This document shows, piece after piece, positions 18,423 through 28,382 of a stretch of 64,000 nt of DNA. How positions within the stretch are numbered: the stretch's first letter is position 1; each line of letters opens with the position of its first letter. The stretch covers positions 1,302,001 through 1,366,000 of the forward strand of contig CAWATZ010000002.1 in assembly GCA_963784995.1 (NCBI GenBank), written 5' to 3'. The notes beneath the pieces were generated by a model. That model searched no databases, had not been told where the DNA came from, and was given only the letters and a program-made list of their open reading frames with translations. Position numbers and translations under genes: made by a program. This DNA comes from CAWATZ01 sp963784995. Its GTDB lineage: Bacteria; Planctomycetota; Planctomycetia; Gemmatales; Gemmataceae.

Positions 18423-20071
18423 TTATTTTTCTGGAACCGCCCAAGTCGCGGCCGTGACCTCGTCGGGGTGAGGCATCATCACCTCCAGCGTGGGGTGCTG
18501 GTTGCGCCAGGTGGTGAGGTTCCACAGGTAGCCGCGCTCCAGCTGCGGATCGCCGGCCTGGTGCGCCGTCTGGTATCCCCGAGCCAACCACAACAGCCCC
18601 GTGCCCACCTCGCCCTGCTCGCACAACCTCAGGGCCCGCTGCAGGATCGCCTCCGCCGACTGGCGCAGGGCCTCGCGCTCGGCGAGCCCCGCTTTCCTGG
18701 CCGCCTCGTTGGCCTGGGCGGCGTTGTCCGTGGCCTTCTTCGCATACCAGGCCGTGACGGCAAGACCGGCAACCAGGCTCAGCAGCAGGCCTCCCAGGGC
18801 CCCGGCCAGGGCGCGGTTCGCCGGGCCCAGCGCCAGACCTGCTCCCACGCAGGAACAGGCCGGGCCTTGATCGGTTCCCCCTTCTGAAAGCGTTCCAGGT
18901 CGTCCGCCAGGGCGACCGCGCTGAAGTAGCGGTCCTCCGGCTCTTTCTGGAGGCATTTCAGACAGATTGTCTCCAGATCGCGTGCCGTCCCCTTGCACAG
19001 CCGTGACGGGGATTCCGGCTCTCGCGTGCAGATCAGCCCCAGGGTTTCCTGCGGGCTGGCTCCCTTGAAGGGCAGCTGGCCCGTGAGCAGCTCGTACAGG
19101 ATCACCCCCAGGGCCCAGACATCGGTGGCCGGGCCGATCTCCTGGACCCTGCCCGACGCTTGCTCCGGGGCCATGTAAGCGGGCGTGCCCATGATCTGGC
19201 CGGTCCGGGTCTGACCCGTGTCGCTATCCAGCAGCTTGGCCAGTCCGAAGTCGGTGATCTTGGGCACCAGACCGGGCAGCGGCGGCGACTGCACCGCCTG
19301 GGGCAGCGTTCCCGTTGGATCGACCGTCAGCAGCACGTTGGCCGGCTTGAGGTCGCGGTGGATCAGCCCCATCTGATGCGCCGCCGCCACGGCCTGGGCC
19401 AGGATCTCGACCAGCCCCGCCTTCTGCCGATCGTCCAGGACCGCCGTCTTCAGGTACTCCGCCAGGCTGCCGGCCGGACAGTATTCCAGGGCGATGAACG
19501 GCATCCCCTGATGCTCGCCGCGCTCGAAGACCTGCACGACGTGCGGATGCTGCAAGCGGGCCAGCGCTTGCGCCTCGGCCTGAAAGCGCTCCAGGGTCAC
19601 GGGGTCGGCCCCTTCGCCCGCACGAATCATCTTGAGCGCGACGATCCGCTGCAGGCGCAGCTGCCGGGCCTTGTAGACGATGCCCATGCCGCCCTTGCCC
19701 AGCTCGCCCAGGATCTCGTAACCGGGAACCTGGGGAGCCGTGGCCGAGGAACCTTGCTTGACGGGCGCGGCCGGGGAATCAAGAGTCGTGAGGCCCTGTA
19801 CCAGCGCGAAGACGTGATTGATCTGGTCGGCGAACTGCGGGAAGTGCTGGCAGTACTCCTCGGGTGTCGGGCACGCTCCTTGCTGCCGGCAGCGCTGGAG
19901 CTGGGCGTGCAGCAGGTGCTGAAACAGTTCGGGCTGCTGGGCGTTCTGCACCTGGGCCAGGCAATGAGCGATGGCCGTGACTGCTGGGCCCGATGGCGGT
20001 TCTTTCTCAAAACGGGACACCAGAGGCAGGTACTCCTGCGGCAGCACCGGCAACCCTTCGAGCATCGACAT
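18423..20071 (-). CDS. Hanks-type Ser/Thr protein kinase ending at first WD repeat (one frameshift)
   Basis: An N-terminal acidic region precedes a kinase domain: glycine loop LGKGGMGIVYKA, Lys in IVALKMI, catalytic loop LIHRDLKPANVLL, ITDFGLAK and MGTPAYMAPEQASG. After the kinase comes a basic segment, then a membrane helix (ALAGALGGLLLSLVAGLAV) which is in the next frame; one A is missing near 18817. A coiled region and a LWNLTTWR segment follow and the protein stops at VTAATWAVPEK. In related kinases this is where a WD40 propeller of several hundred residues would begin, so this one looks cut off. The ATG at 20071 has a GAGGG leader; 20089 is an alternative. Confidence 0.85.
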
Positions 20072-20192
20072 GGCAGCCCTCGCAGGCAAGAGCGTTCCGC
20101 GTCCGGTCGAGACAACGAGCCAGCAGACTCAGTATATCCCCAGTGACGCTACTGGCATCCCGTTGGGGTCCCTCGCCGTGTAGAATGCGGGC

Positions 20193-22380
20193 ATGGCAGA
20201 GACACTGACGGGAACCATCGAGCGGGTCACCTATCACAATCCGGAAACGGGTTTTGCGGTGCTGCGCGTCCTGACCCGGGCTCGGCGTGGCCCTGTGACC
20301 GTGGTCGGCGCCCTGGCCACCGTGGTCGCCGGCGAGCACGTGGACGCCGTCGGCAGCTGGACCATCGACCGCGACCACGGCGAGCAGTTCAAGGCCGAGC
20401 AGCTCCAGTGCCGGCCGCCCGCCAGCGTCGAGGGCATCGAGAAATACCTCGCCTCCGGCCTGGTCAAGGGCATCGGTCCTGTCTACGCTCGCAAGATCGT
20501 CCAGACCTTCGGCGACCGCACCCTGGCGATCATCGACGAGAGCCCGTCGTTCCTGCGCGAGGTCAAGGGGATCGGCCCCAAGCGCATCCAGCGCATCCGC
20601 GAGAGCTGGCAGGAACAGAAGGCCGTCCGCGGCATCATGGTCTTCCTCCAGTCGCACGGCATCGGCACCCAGCGGGCGGTGCGGATCTACAAGACCTACG
20701 GCGACCAGGCCATTGATCTGGTGCGGGCCAATCCCTATCGGCTGGCTACCGACATCTGGGGCGTCGGCTTCAAGACCGCCGACGAGCTGGCCGCCCGCCT
20801 CGGCATCGAGCGGCACTCCCCTCTGCGTGCGCGGGCCGCCCTGCGTTTCATCCTCCAGGAGCTGAGCAGCGAAGGGCACGTCGCTTATCCCGAATCGGCA
20901 ATCCTGGAGGGCGCCCTGCCGGACCGGCTGCGCGAGGTCGTGGAGAGCATCCCACGCGAGATTCTCCGCGAGGCCGTGGAGCAGGAGCGAACTGCCGGCG
21001 ACGTGGTCCGCGAGCCGCGGGCGGACTGAGCCGCTCCTCTACCTGAAGCCGCTGTTTCTGTCGGAGCTGGGCATCGCCCGCGGTCTGACCCGGCTGGCCC
21101 AGGGCGAGCATCCGCTGCCGAACCTCAACCTGGACCAGGCCATCGCCTCCGTCGAGCAGAAGATCGGCCTGGAGCTGGCCCCTTCACAGCGCGACGCCAT
21201 CCGCGAGGCGACCCGGAACAAGGTGCTTGTCATCACAGGTGGCCCGGGAGTCGGCAAGAGTACCCTGGTGAAAGGGATTGTCGAAATCTTCACCGCCCGC
21301 CGCCAGCGCATTGCCCTTTGCGCTCCGACCGGCCGGGCGGCCAAGCGGTTGAGCGAGACCACGGGCCGCGAAGCGAAGACCATTCACCGCTTGCTGGAGT
21401 TCGACCCGTCCATCGGCGGTTTCAAGCGCGATTCCAGCACGCTGCTGGACTGCGACCTGCTGGTGGTCGATGAAACGTCGATGGTGGACGTGTCGCTGAT
21501 GTACCAGCTCTTGCGGGCGGTGCCGGCCCACGCCTGCCTGATCCTGGTCGGCGACGTCGATCAGTTGCCGTCGGTTGGCCCTGGGCGCGTGCTGCGGGAC
21601 ATCATCGAGTCAAAGACGGTGCCGGTGGCCCGGCTGACGCGGATCTTTCGCCAGGCCGAGGCCAGCTGGATCGTGCGAGCGGCTCACGCCGTCAACGAGG
21701 GCAAGCCGCCCGGGTCAGCCCCGGCCGGGCAGGGGGACTTTTACTTTGTCGAGGCCGAGTCGCCGGACGTGATCGTCGATCGCCTGGTGACGATGGTGCA
21801 GAAGCGCATCCCGGCCCGGTTTGGCCTGGACCCCTTCCGCGACGTCCAGGTGCTGACGCCGATGCACCGCTCGGCCCTGGGCGCCGAGGCCCTCAACCAG
21901 CACCTGCAAAACGTCCTCAACCCGCCGGCCCCGACCAAGGCCGAGATCGAGCGTTTCGGCTGGAAGTTCCGCGTCGGCGACAAGGTGCTGCAGACCCAGA
22001 ACAACTACACCAAGGAGGTCTTCAACGGCGACATCGGCCGGATCACCGCCATCACCGAGACGGAGCGCGAGGTCGTCGTGGATTTCGAGGGCCGGGAGGT
22101 CTGCTACGATTTTGGCGAGCTGGACGAACTCTCGCTGGCCTACTCGATGACTGTCCACAAAAGCCAGGGTGCGGAGTACCCGGCGGTGGTGATTCCGCTG
22201 CACACTCAGCATTTCTTGATGCTGCAGCGGAACCTGCTGTACACGGGCGTGACCCGCGGCAAGCAGCTGGTGGTGCTGGTCGGCTCGCGCAAGGCCCTGG
22301 AGATGGCGGTGCAGCGGCAGGACACGCTGCAGCGCTGCTCGCTGCTGCGGGAGCGGCTGCAGCAGCTCGAAGGCGAGTGA
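20193..22380 (+). CDS. RecD2-like ATP-dependent DNA helicase (one frameshift)
   Basis: The repaired protein is about 729 residues, matching RecD2/YrrC-type 5'-3' helicases rather than the shorter RecD of RecBCD. The N-terminal OB-like region (GTIERVTYHNPETGFAVLRV) and helix-hairpin-helix motifs (VKGIGPVYARKI, VKGIGPKRIQRI) are diagnostic. Walker A is TGGPGVGKST at about residue 345; Walker B is LLVVDETSMVD; motif VI is AYSMTVHKSQGAEY followed by LLYTGVTRGK. The frame breaks near 21030, where REPRAD runs to a stop and EPLLYLKPLFLSE resumes in another frame. Likely roles are DNA repair and replication-fork processing. Confidence 0.88.
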
Positions 22381-22395
22381 GGGCCAGGAAAACTG

Positions 22396-22423
22396 CCCTC
22401 TCCCCTTGTGGGAGAGGGGAGAG
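22396..22423. terminator. Hairpin after helicase gene
   Basis: CCCTCTCC and its complement GGAGAGGG surround a short loop 16 bases after the helicase stop. The same CTCTCCCC/GGGGAGAG family appears at about 12883. There is no following T-run, so termination is only possible, not shown. Confidence 0.5.
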
Positions 22424-22521
22424 TTGTTGCTGCCGGTCGCCTTCCAGAGGGACACCCGACCGTGAACTTTCCGATTGACCCGATGCCCGGAGACGTTATC
22501 CTCCCGACCGGAGGTGATGTC

Positions 22522-22914
22522 ATGGTCAAGATTCTCTATGCCTTGAGCCTGGTGTGCTACCCGGCTTCCTTCTTGCTTCTGTCGGTCAAAACGCGTGTCC
22601 TGCAAGCCGACTATCGGCTGTACGGCTACCAATCCTTTCTTGGATGTTTCAGTGGATTGTGGCAGGGGGGCGTCTACCTGTTTGCCATCTGGCTCGCCAA
22701 CCCCGCCTTCTGGGCGGGAGCAATCCTCTTTGCAGCAGGAAAGGTGCGGGCCGCCCGCTGCGCTGCTATCACGGCGGCCCTTTTCGCCGCCCTCGCCCTT
22801 GTCTATTTGGAATTCACCTGGGTGGGTTACTACGTCTGGGTCGCAAGCATTGGCTTGCTGATTGCCGCAAGTCACTGTTCGCTGGCTTCTCGGCGACTGA
22901 ACCACGCCTATTGA
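22522..22914 (+). CDS. Small integral membrane protein, unknown
   Basis: This 130-residue protein has an excellent ribosome site (GGAGGTGATG, 3 bases before the ATG), which decides the start over the ATG at 22408. Four hydrophobic helices are visible: residues 2-20, about 36-58, 62-85 and 90-115. It carries no motif I recognise. The gene stands alone between the helicase and a convergent unknown gene. Confidence 0.75.
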   Translation: MVKILYALSLVCYPASFLLLSVKTRVLQADYRLYGYQSFLGCFSGLWQGGVYLFAIWLANPAFWAGAILFAAGKVRAARCAAITAALFAALALVYLEFTWVGYYVWVASIGLLIAASHCSLASRRLNHAY

Positions 22915-22955
22915 GCGACCAGACCGAAGAAACCCTACCTGGAAAGCCCGGCGGG

Positions 22956-23522
22956 CTACCACGCCATGGCTCGCTTGTCCAGTGTGAAGACCTGGCCGGC
23001 CGATTCCGGATTGAAACCCCAGGACTTCGCGACGGCGACGGCCTCCGTCTCCAGCGTTGCAGGGTCCCACCAGCGGCGAACCCCATTCAGGATGCTGTCC
23101 GCATACTGCCAGCAGTGCGCCAGTTGCAGCGCGACCACGTCCTGGACGCTCTCCGGCGACATCCAGTCGATGCAAGAGGCCCGGAACCGGAGTAAATAGC
23201 CACAGGCAAAGACTTCCCCGGCCGACCCCGGCCCCCAGTTCGGGTCCTCGGACGGGACGATGACGTCCCGATCCTGCCAGCCGCTCACCAGTTCAATTCG
23301 CGGACTGCTGCGGTACGGCCCGGCGGGATGGCTGTCCCCACACACCAGGCCGTGTGCATGTCCCTGGTGTTCCCAGTATCGCGTCAGCAAGGATCGGGTT
23401 GTCGCGGGCAGCCGCTGCCACGCCTTCCGGAACAGGTCCGCGAAGCGCTGGTCGTGGCCATGACCCCATTGGGTCAGGTACAGCTTTGCTTCCTCGTCGA
23501 TGGCAATTAGCCCTTGTGTCAT
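22956..23522 (-). CDS. Unknown 188-residue protein
   Basis: The ATG at 23522 is chosen because upstream codons look non-coding. The protein has a central region VQDVVALQLAHCWQYADSIL, reminiscent of a metalloprotease HExxH helix in which Glu and second His are missing; this resemblance is weak. There is no signal peptide or membrane segment. It converges with the small membrane-protein gene. I do not recognise the family. Confidence 0.6.
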   Translation of the reverse strand: MTQGLIAIDEEAKLYLTQWGHGHDQRFADLFRKAWQRLPATTRSLLTRYWEHQGHAHGLVCGDSHPAGPYRSSPRIELVSGWQDRDVIVPSEDPNWGPGSAGEVFACGYLLRFRASCIDWMSPESVQDVVALQLAHCWQYADSILNGVRRWWDPATLETEAVAVAKSWGFNPESAGQVFTLDKRAMAW

Positions 23523-24037
23523 TGTCGGAGTCCCCCAGAATGGCGTTCGGTCTTGAAGAGGAGGCTGTCCCGGTTGGTTTTGCGAGTGGTTCGCAACCGG
23601 GATAGGGAATAACGATAACTCACGGGTCGGCCGAATCCGAGAGAAATTCGATCGCAAGACCGGTCCCGGGCGAGGCTTCCGCCCTCACCGCAGGAATGAC
23701 AGCTCCATTTCGTGCAAACCGATCGTCTTTTGTGAAGTCCCCATCTTGCCAGCAACGGGAAGGGCCCTCTCGTACTTCCCGGCCCGATTCCCTGGAGCAA
23801 CCTGGAGCTTCAGCTCGAAAAAAAAGAATGAGAAGACAAAGGGCAACCATTGCACTCACTTCTTCCCGATGGTAAACTCAATTCTCATCAGCGAAGCGGA
23901 GATCCTGGAAAACACCCATCCGGGATCAGGTCAGGCAGCGAATGGCGTCCACGACCGTTCACAAGCAAGATCGCACCCACCTCGCCCCACGACCACACCC
24001 TTTTCCCTTGACCCATCCACCAAAGGAGGGGACATTG
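23523..24037. other. Divergent intergenic region (515 bases)
   Basis: This gap separates two divergent genes and is less GC-rich than its surroundings. It contains an A-rich run near 23818-23826 and the promoter candidate described separately. An open frame at 23746-24162 lacks coding character and overlaps the real downstream gene, so I do not call it. Confidence 0.5.
23850..23878 (+). promoter_or_regulatory. Candidate sigma-70-like promoter
   Basis: TTGCAC and TAAACT are separated by 17 bases, close to the -35/-10 consensus and spacing, about 160 bases upstream of the secreted-protein gene at 24038. Planctomycete promoters are poorly defined, so this is weak evidence. Confidence 0.3.
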
Positions 24038-24577
24038 ATGAACCGCTTTCCCAGGTCCCTCTGCCTGGCCTTGGTCCTTCTCAGCGGCCTGTCCACGCCA
24101 GTCCAGGCAAATCCCTGGACCCTGCACAAGATCGAGGTGATTTATGCCATCCATTACGATGACGACGTGCAAATCCGGACCTTGTTCCCACCCCAATCCG
24201 TCGTCGGTGCGGTGGGTGGAGCGCTCAACCCCAAGGATTTGATGGCCTTGAAGGATGCCGGTCTCCCAGGCTACCGCGCCACGCTCCAGGACCTTGGCCG
24301 GGCGATGTACGTCACCATCTATCTGGAAAGGCTGGTGCCGGGCCCTTCGGGTACAATCCGGCGAATCGCCCTGCCACCGGTGTTTTGCCAGGTGCATCAC
24401 AACCGCCTCAGCCAGCATTACCTGTGCCTCAAAAGCCAGATCGTGGGTACGGGCAATTCCCCGCCGCCGTACCTGATCGGCGACGGTCCGCTGGGGGCCG
24501 GCATCCCTCTGCCCGGTGTTCGGCTCAAGATGGTGCTGATCACAGCTTGCTTTCCCAACCTCCGTCGTCTCCCTTGA
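24038..24577 (+). CDS. Secreted unknown protein
   Basis: This 179-residue protein begins after AAAGGAGGGG, a strong ribosome site, and has a signal peptide ending near VQA-NP (residue 24). The mature part (starting PWTLHKIEVIYAIHYDDD) has beta-strand character and two Cys residues, without a motif I know. The next gene starts 35 bases on and is also exported, so the two probably form an operon and may work together outside the cytoplasm. Confidence 0.75.
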   Translation: MNRFPRSLCLALVLLSGLSTPVQANPWTLHKIEVIYAIHYDDDVQIRTLFPPQSVVGAVGGALNPKDLMALKDAGLPGYRATLQDLGRAMYVTIYLERLVPGPSGTIRRIALPPVFCQVHHNRLSQHYLCLKSQIVGTGNSPPPYLIGDGPLGAGIPLPGVRLKMVLITACFPNLRRLP

Positions 24578-24612
24578 TGCAGGTCTCACCGGCTCGCCCG
24601 GAGGCATGACTC

Positions 24613-25416
24613 ATGAAACAAGGCTTTCTGGTGCTGCTGGTCCTTGGGGCCTTTCCCCTGCTATCCCCAGCAGAGGAGCCGAAATTCCGCGAACGGGCCA
24701 CCCTCGTCCTCACCCAGCAGGGTAACGTGCTGGTCACGGTGAAAATGACCGTGGTGCATCGGACCCTGATCGAGAAGAAGGAAGTCCACAAGACGGAACA
24801 TCCGGTTGAGGTCGCCGGGACGGTCGTGAGCGCCGAGGGACTGGTTGTGATCTCGGCGTCCGCCCTCGATTTCCTTCCGGGCCTGGCCATCGTGCCACTG
24901 GGCCAGGAAGCCATCAAGACCGAATTCGAGCGTCAGGGGGCCCGGATTCGCTTCGCCGACGGCCAGGAGGTGGCGGCCCAGTTGCTGGGACGCGACTCGG
25001 CTCGCGATCTGGCCTTTCTCAAACCGATGGAGAAACGAGACAAGGTCCCTCATCTGTCTCTCGATGAGCAGCGGGCCCTGCGGCCAGCGGACCCGGTGAT
25101 TCTCCTGTATCCACTCACGCGCCTGCTGCGTCGCCAGCCGGCCGTGAGCCTTTGCTCGGTGGCAGCCATCGCCGACCACGCGGGGAAGCTGGCCGTGCTG
25201 GACACCTCCACCCTGCGCCATCTGGGCTGCCCGGTCTTCAACGCCGCCGGGCAATTCGCCGGCATCGCCACGACTCTTCGCCCTCAGCAAACCCCCCATG
25301 AGGTGTTGAGCAACTTCGAGAACCTGGAGCCGGACATTGTGGTCATGGACGCGGCGGCTGTGCGAATGGCGTGGGCCGAGGTCGAGAAACAGGCACGGGC
25401 ACGCAAGGAGAAATAA
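24613..25416 (+). CDS. Secreted trypsin-fold protein with degenerate catalytic site
   Basis: This 267-residue protein has a signal peptide (residues 1-20) and then a region like HtrA-type proteases. The Asp-strand motif RDSARDLAFLKP is clear (about residue 135). The region expected to carry His reads AEGLVVISASALDF, with no His, and the site expected to read GNSGGP reads LRHLGCPVFNAAGQFAGIAT, with no nucleophile Ser. The fold is probably kept while protease activity is lost. It ends with a basic helix (QARARKEK). Ligand or partner binding is the likeliest role. It is downstream of the secreted unknown at 24038. Confidence 0.75.
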   Translation: MKQGFLVLLVLGAFPLLSPAEEPKFRERATLVLTQQGNVLVTVKMTVVHRTLIEKKEVHKTEHPVEVAGTVVSAEGLVVISASALDFLPGLAIVPLGQEAIKTEFERQGARIRFADGQEVAAQLLGRDSARDLAFLKPMEKRDKVPHLSLDEQRALRPADPVILLYPLTRLLRRQPAVSLCSVAAIADHAGKLAVLDTSTLRHLGCPVFNAAGQFAGIATTLRPQQTPHEVLSNFENLEPDIVVMDAAAVRMAWAEVEKQARARKEK

Positions 25417-25531
25417 GGATTCTTCCGAGGTAGGGTTCCGTTCAGTTGCTCTGGAAACAATGCGGTTCGCGCCGGGTATAATCGGTGTGGAATCCGTCGC
25501 ATACCGGTTTCTTGAAACAGGGGTTTGCTCC

Positions 25532-26580
25532 ATGAGAACGATTCTCCCATTGTCTGGTCTTCGGGGCTGCCTGGCCCTGCAAGCGACGTTGCTGCTGGCC
25601 CTGCTGCTGCCGGGTTCGCTCCGGTCCGAGGAGGCCGTCCCCGACGGCAATCGGGGCAAGCCGGGCAACCGGGCCCTCCTGGAAAAAGTCGACATCGCCT
25701 ATGCGGACGCCGACGAATTGCAGACCCTGGACGTGTTCGCGCCGCGGGAGGCCCGGGGTCTGCCCGTGGTGCTGATGGCGCACGGCGGCGGCTGGACGAT
25801 TGGCGACAAGAACCTCTTCGGCCGGTATCGCAACGTGGGCCGGACGCTGGCCCGGCATGGGGTTGTGGCGGTGATGGTCAACTATCGGCTGTCGCCAAAG
25901 GTTCGGCATCCGGAGCATGCCCGCGACGTGGCCCGGGCCTTTGCCTGGGTCCGCCGGCACGTCCGGGAGTATGGCGGCGACCCCGACCGCATCGTTCTGG
26001 CCGGCCACTCCGCCGGGGCCCATCTCGTCTCCCTGCTGGCCGTCGATCCCAGCTTCTTCCAGGACAAGGAACTGAAGCTGACCGAGCGCGACCGGGCCGC
26101 GGTGCGGGGCGTCATCGCCATCAGCGGCATTTACCGCATTCCCACGACCGAGGAGTGGCGCAAGATCGCCGAGTCTCTGGTCGGCCAGGTGGTCCAGGTC
26201 TCCGGCCACAACGCGGTCGTGTCCGCCCTTTCGCCTCTGATGCTGGAGACGCTCTACGTCGTGAATCCCTTCCAGCTTGCCTTTGGCGAGGACAGGGAAG
26301 TGCGGATGCAGGCCGCGCCCCTGAACCACGTCCGCAAGGGACTGCCGCCGTTCCTGGTGATGCACGCCGAGCGAGACCTGCCCGGACTTTCGGGGATGGC
26401 CAGGGAGTTCCACGAGGCGTTGCGCATGGCGGATTGTTCCTCGGAATTGTGCATGATCGCCGGCGGGAACCACAACACCATCCTGTTCCAGTTCAATCGG
26501 CCCAGCGAACCCACCGTCCAGGCCATGCTGCGCTTCCTCAACGGCGTTCTCCGCGCAAGATGCCGGGGGCCGCTCCTTGA
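25532..26580 (+). CDS. Secreted alpha/beta hydrolase (esterase), probable 3' frameshift
   Basis: A signal peptide (to about residue 32) precedes an esterase with MAHGGGWTIGD (oxyanion loop), VLAGHSAGAHLVSL (nucleophile Ser), HAERDLPG (acid region) and GGNHNTIL (His). It resembles the esterase at 14354, including the VNYRLSPKVRHPEHARDVA stretch. In the given sequence the frame has no stop and runs into the next gene. One base of shift near 26547 would end it at the TGA at 26578-26580, overlapping the gluQRS start as TGATG; this is the natural arrangement and I annotate that end. Confidence 0.82.
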
Positions 26581-27574
26581 TGGCCGCCGTCCCCACCGTG
26601 GGCCGGCTCGCTCCGTCGCCGACCGGGGCGCAGCACGTCGGCAATGCCCGCACTTACCTGATCGCCTGGCTGTCGGCCCGCCAGGCCGGCGGCCGGGTGG
26701 TGCTGCGCATCGAGGACATCGACTCGCCGCGCGTCAAAGCCGGGGCCGCCGACCAGGCGGCCGAGGACCTGCGCTGGCTCGGCCTGGACTGGGACGAAGG
26801 ACCGATCGTCCAGACCGAACGGCTGGAGCTGTACCGCGATGCGCTGACTCGGCTCCAGGAACAGGAACTGGTGTATCCTTGCACCTGCACGCGCTCCGAC
26901 GTGGAGAGCGCCAGCAGCGCCCCCACCTGGAACACGAAGGGCCGATCTACCCGGGCACCTGCGCCGGCCGACGGGTGGCCGCCGCGGACCTGGGAGAACA
27001 ACCCTATTGCTGGCGTTTCCGGCTGACGGGAGAATCGCCATCCTTTGAGGACTGCTTTCGCGGATTGACCCAGCTTGACCTGCGAGCACTGGGTGGCGAT
27101 TTCGTGGTCTGGAAGTCCCCCCGAGGCCAGACGCCGGCAACGCCGGCCTACCAGCTGGCGGTGGTGGTCGATGACGCGGCCCAGGGCGTGACCGAGGTGA
27201 TTCGCGGCGACGACCTGGTTCCGTCAACGCCGCGGCAACTGCTGCTGTATCAGGCGCTGAGGCTCACGCCGCCGCGCTTCAGCCACGTGCCGCTGGTGGT
27301 CGGCCCCGATGGCCGGCGGCTGGCCAAGCGCCACGGCGACACTCGGCTCTCGGCCCTGCGTCAGGCGGGAGTGAAGGCGGAGGCGCTGCTGGGGCTGCTG
27401 GCGTGGTCGTGCGGGTGGATTGAGGGCAGGGAGCCGATCAGCGCTCGGGAGCTGGTCCCGCTGTTCCGGCTGGAGGCGATCCCACCGGGGCCGTTCGTGC
27501 TGACGCCGGAACTGCTGGCGGGGATCGGGTATCGGGAACCAGGTCAAACGAGACGCACGACTCGAGACAGGTAA
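26580..27574 (+). CDS. gluQRS: Glutamyl-Q tRNA(Asp) synthetase-like protein (one frameshift)
   Basis: GluQRS puts glutamate onto queuosine of tRNA(Asp); it looks like a glutamyl-tRNA synthetase catalytic core without an anticodon domain. The first-signature stretch is RLAPSPTGAQHVGNARTYL (HIGH-like HVGN), followed by VLRIEDIDSPRVK. A zinc-site region has YPCTCTR and YPGTCAGR. The second signature is RRLAKRHGDTRLSAL. Length is about 330 residues, in the GluQRS range. A one-base break near 26935 splits SDVESASSAP from HLEHEGPIYPGTC. The gene ends convergently with the LRR protein gene, overlapping by 31 bases. Confidence 0.88.
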
Positions 27575-28347
27575 GGATGATCCCAAATACTGCGGCAGGC
27601 ACTTCTGCTCAGGGGCTGGCTGGAGAGGATCAACGTCCTCAGCCGCGGAGTGATCCCTGCGGCTTCCAGCGTTTCCACGCAATTGATCAGTTGCCGGACG
27701 CTCCGAGCCGTGATCTCGTTGTGGCTCAGATTCAGAATGACCAATTGCGTAAACAGGGACGAGTAAACGAGGGCACGGATTCCCGCATCGCCGATCAGGT
27801 TGCGCGAGAGGTCGAGAACCTGGAGGCGCGTGAGCTCATCCCAGGAGGCCAGAGCCTCCACCGCGGCACTGGGAAGCAGCTGGTGCGGCATTTCCAGGGA
27901 GATCAGATTGCGCCGTGCCGGGAAGGTACGCAACCGCTGCAAATCTTCTGGTATCTTGTTCGGTTGTGTCTCCGTCCAGAAGAGTTTGAGATGCTGCACC
28001 GGAACTCGCCGGCAGAAGAACCCTGCATCCTCAAGCAGAATGGAAGCGTCCATTCGGACCCTGGCAACAAAACCTCTCTCGAAAGTCCATTCCGCGAGAG
28101 GAACACCGATGTCGCGTACCCACTGTTCCTCGTATTCAGCCAGAATTGCCTGCTGGCGCTGGAACAGCCCCCGAGCCCCAGTCATGCCCGGATTGGCCGC
28201 CAGCCGGCACTGCACCCGGATCAGCTCCGCCCGGGCCGCGCTGGCCGGGTCGCCCTGATCGTCCAGCCAGTCGGCGAAGATCAGCCGGGGCGTGTCATCG
28301 TCGGGATGCTCGATGATGTCGTCGAGGAAAGCCTGGTCCACGGACAT
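27544..28347 (-). CDS. TIGR02996-domain leucine-rich-repeat protein
   Basis: This 267-residue protein has the planctomycete-specific TIGR02996 N-terminal domain (AFLDDIIEHPDDDTPRLIFADWLDDQGD, seen here as DTPRLIFADWLDD at about 18-30). Leucine-rich repeats follow (LQVLDLSRNLIGDAGIRAL; LVILNLSHNEITA). The function of the TIGR02996 family is unknown; LRRs point to protein binding. No signal peptide is evident. It lies just downstream of a larger paralogue on the same strand. Confidence 0.85.
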   Translation of the reverse strand: MSVDQAFLDDIIEHPDDDTPRLIFADWLDDQGDPASAARAELIRVQCRLAANPGMTGARGLFQRQQAILAEYEEQWVRDIGVPLAEWTFERGFVARVRMDASILLEDAGFFCRRVPVQHLKLFWTETQPNKIPEDLQRLRTFPARRNLISLEMPHQLLPSAAVEALASWDELTRLQVLDLSRNLIGDAGIRALVYSSLFTQLVILNLSHNEITARSVRQLINCVETLEAAGITPRLRTLILSSQPLSRSACRSIWDHPYLSRVVRLV

Positions 28348-28382
28348 CGGTTCCCTTCCTTGTTTTCAACAATCGCACCCCA

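Noticed and set aside
23746..24162. 138-residue open frame in the divergent gap
   Set aside because: Overlaps the secreted-protein gene out of frame, lysine/proline-rich random composition, no ribosome site.
25337..27574. Apparent 745-residue fusion of esterase and tRNA synthetase
   Set aside because: The middle third is low-complexity and out of frame with the true gluQRS start; indels near 26547 and 26935 explain the run-through.
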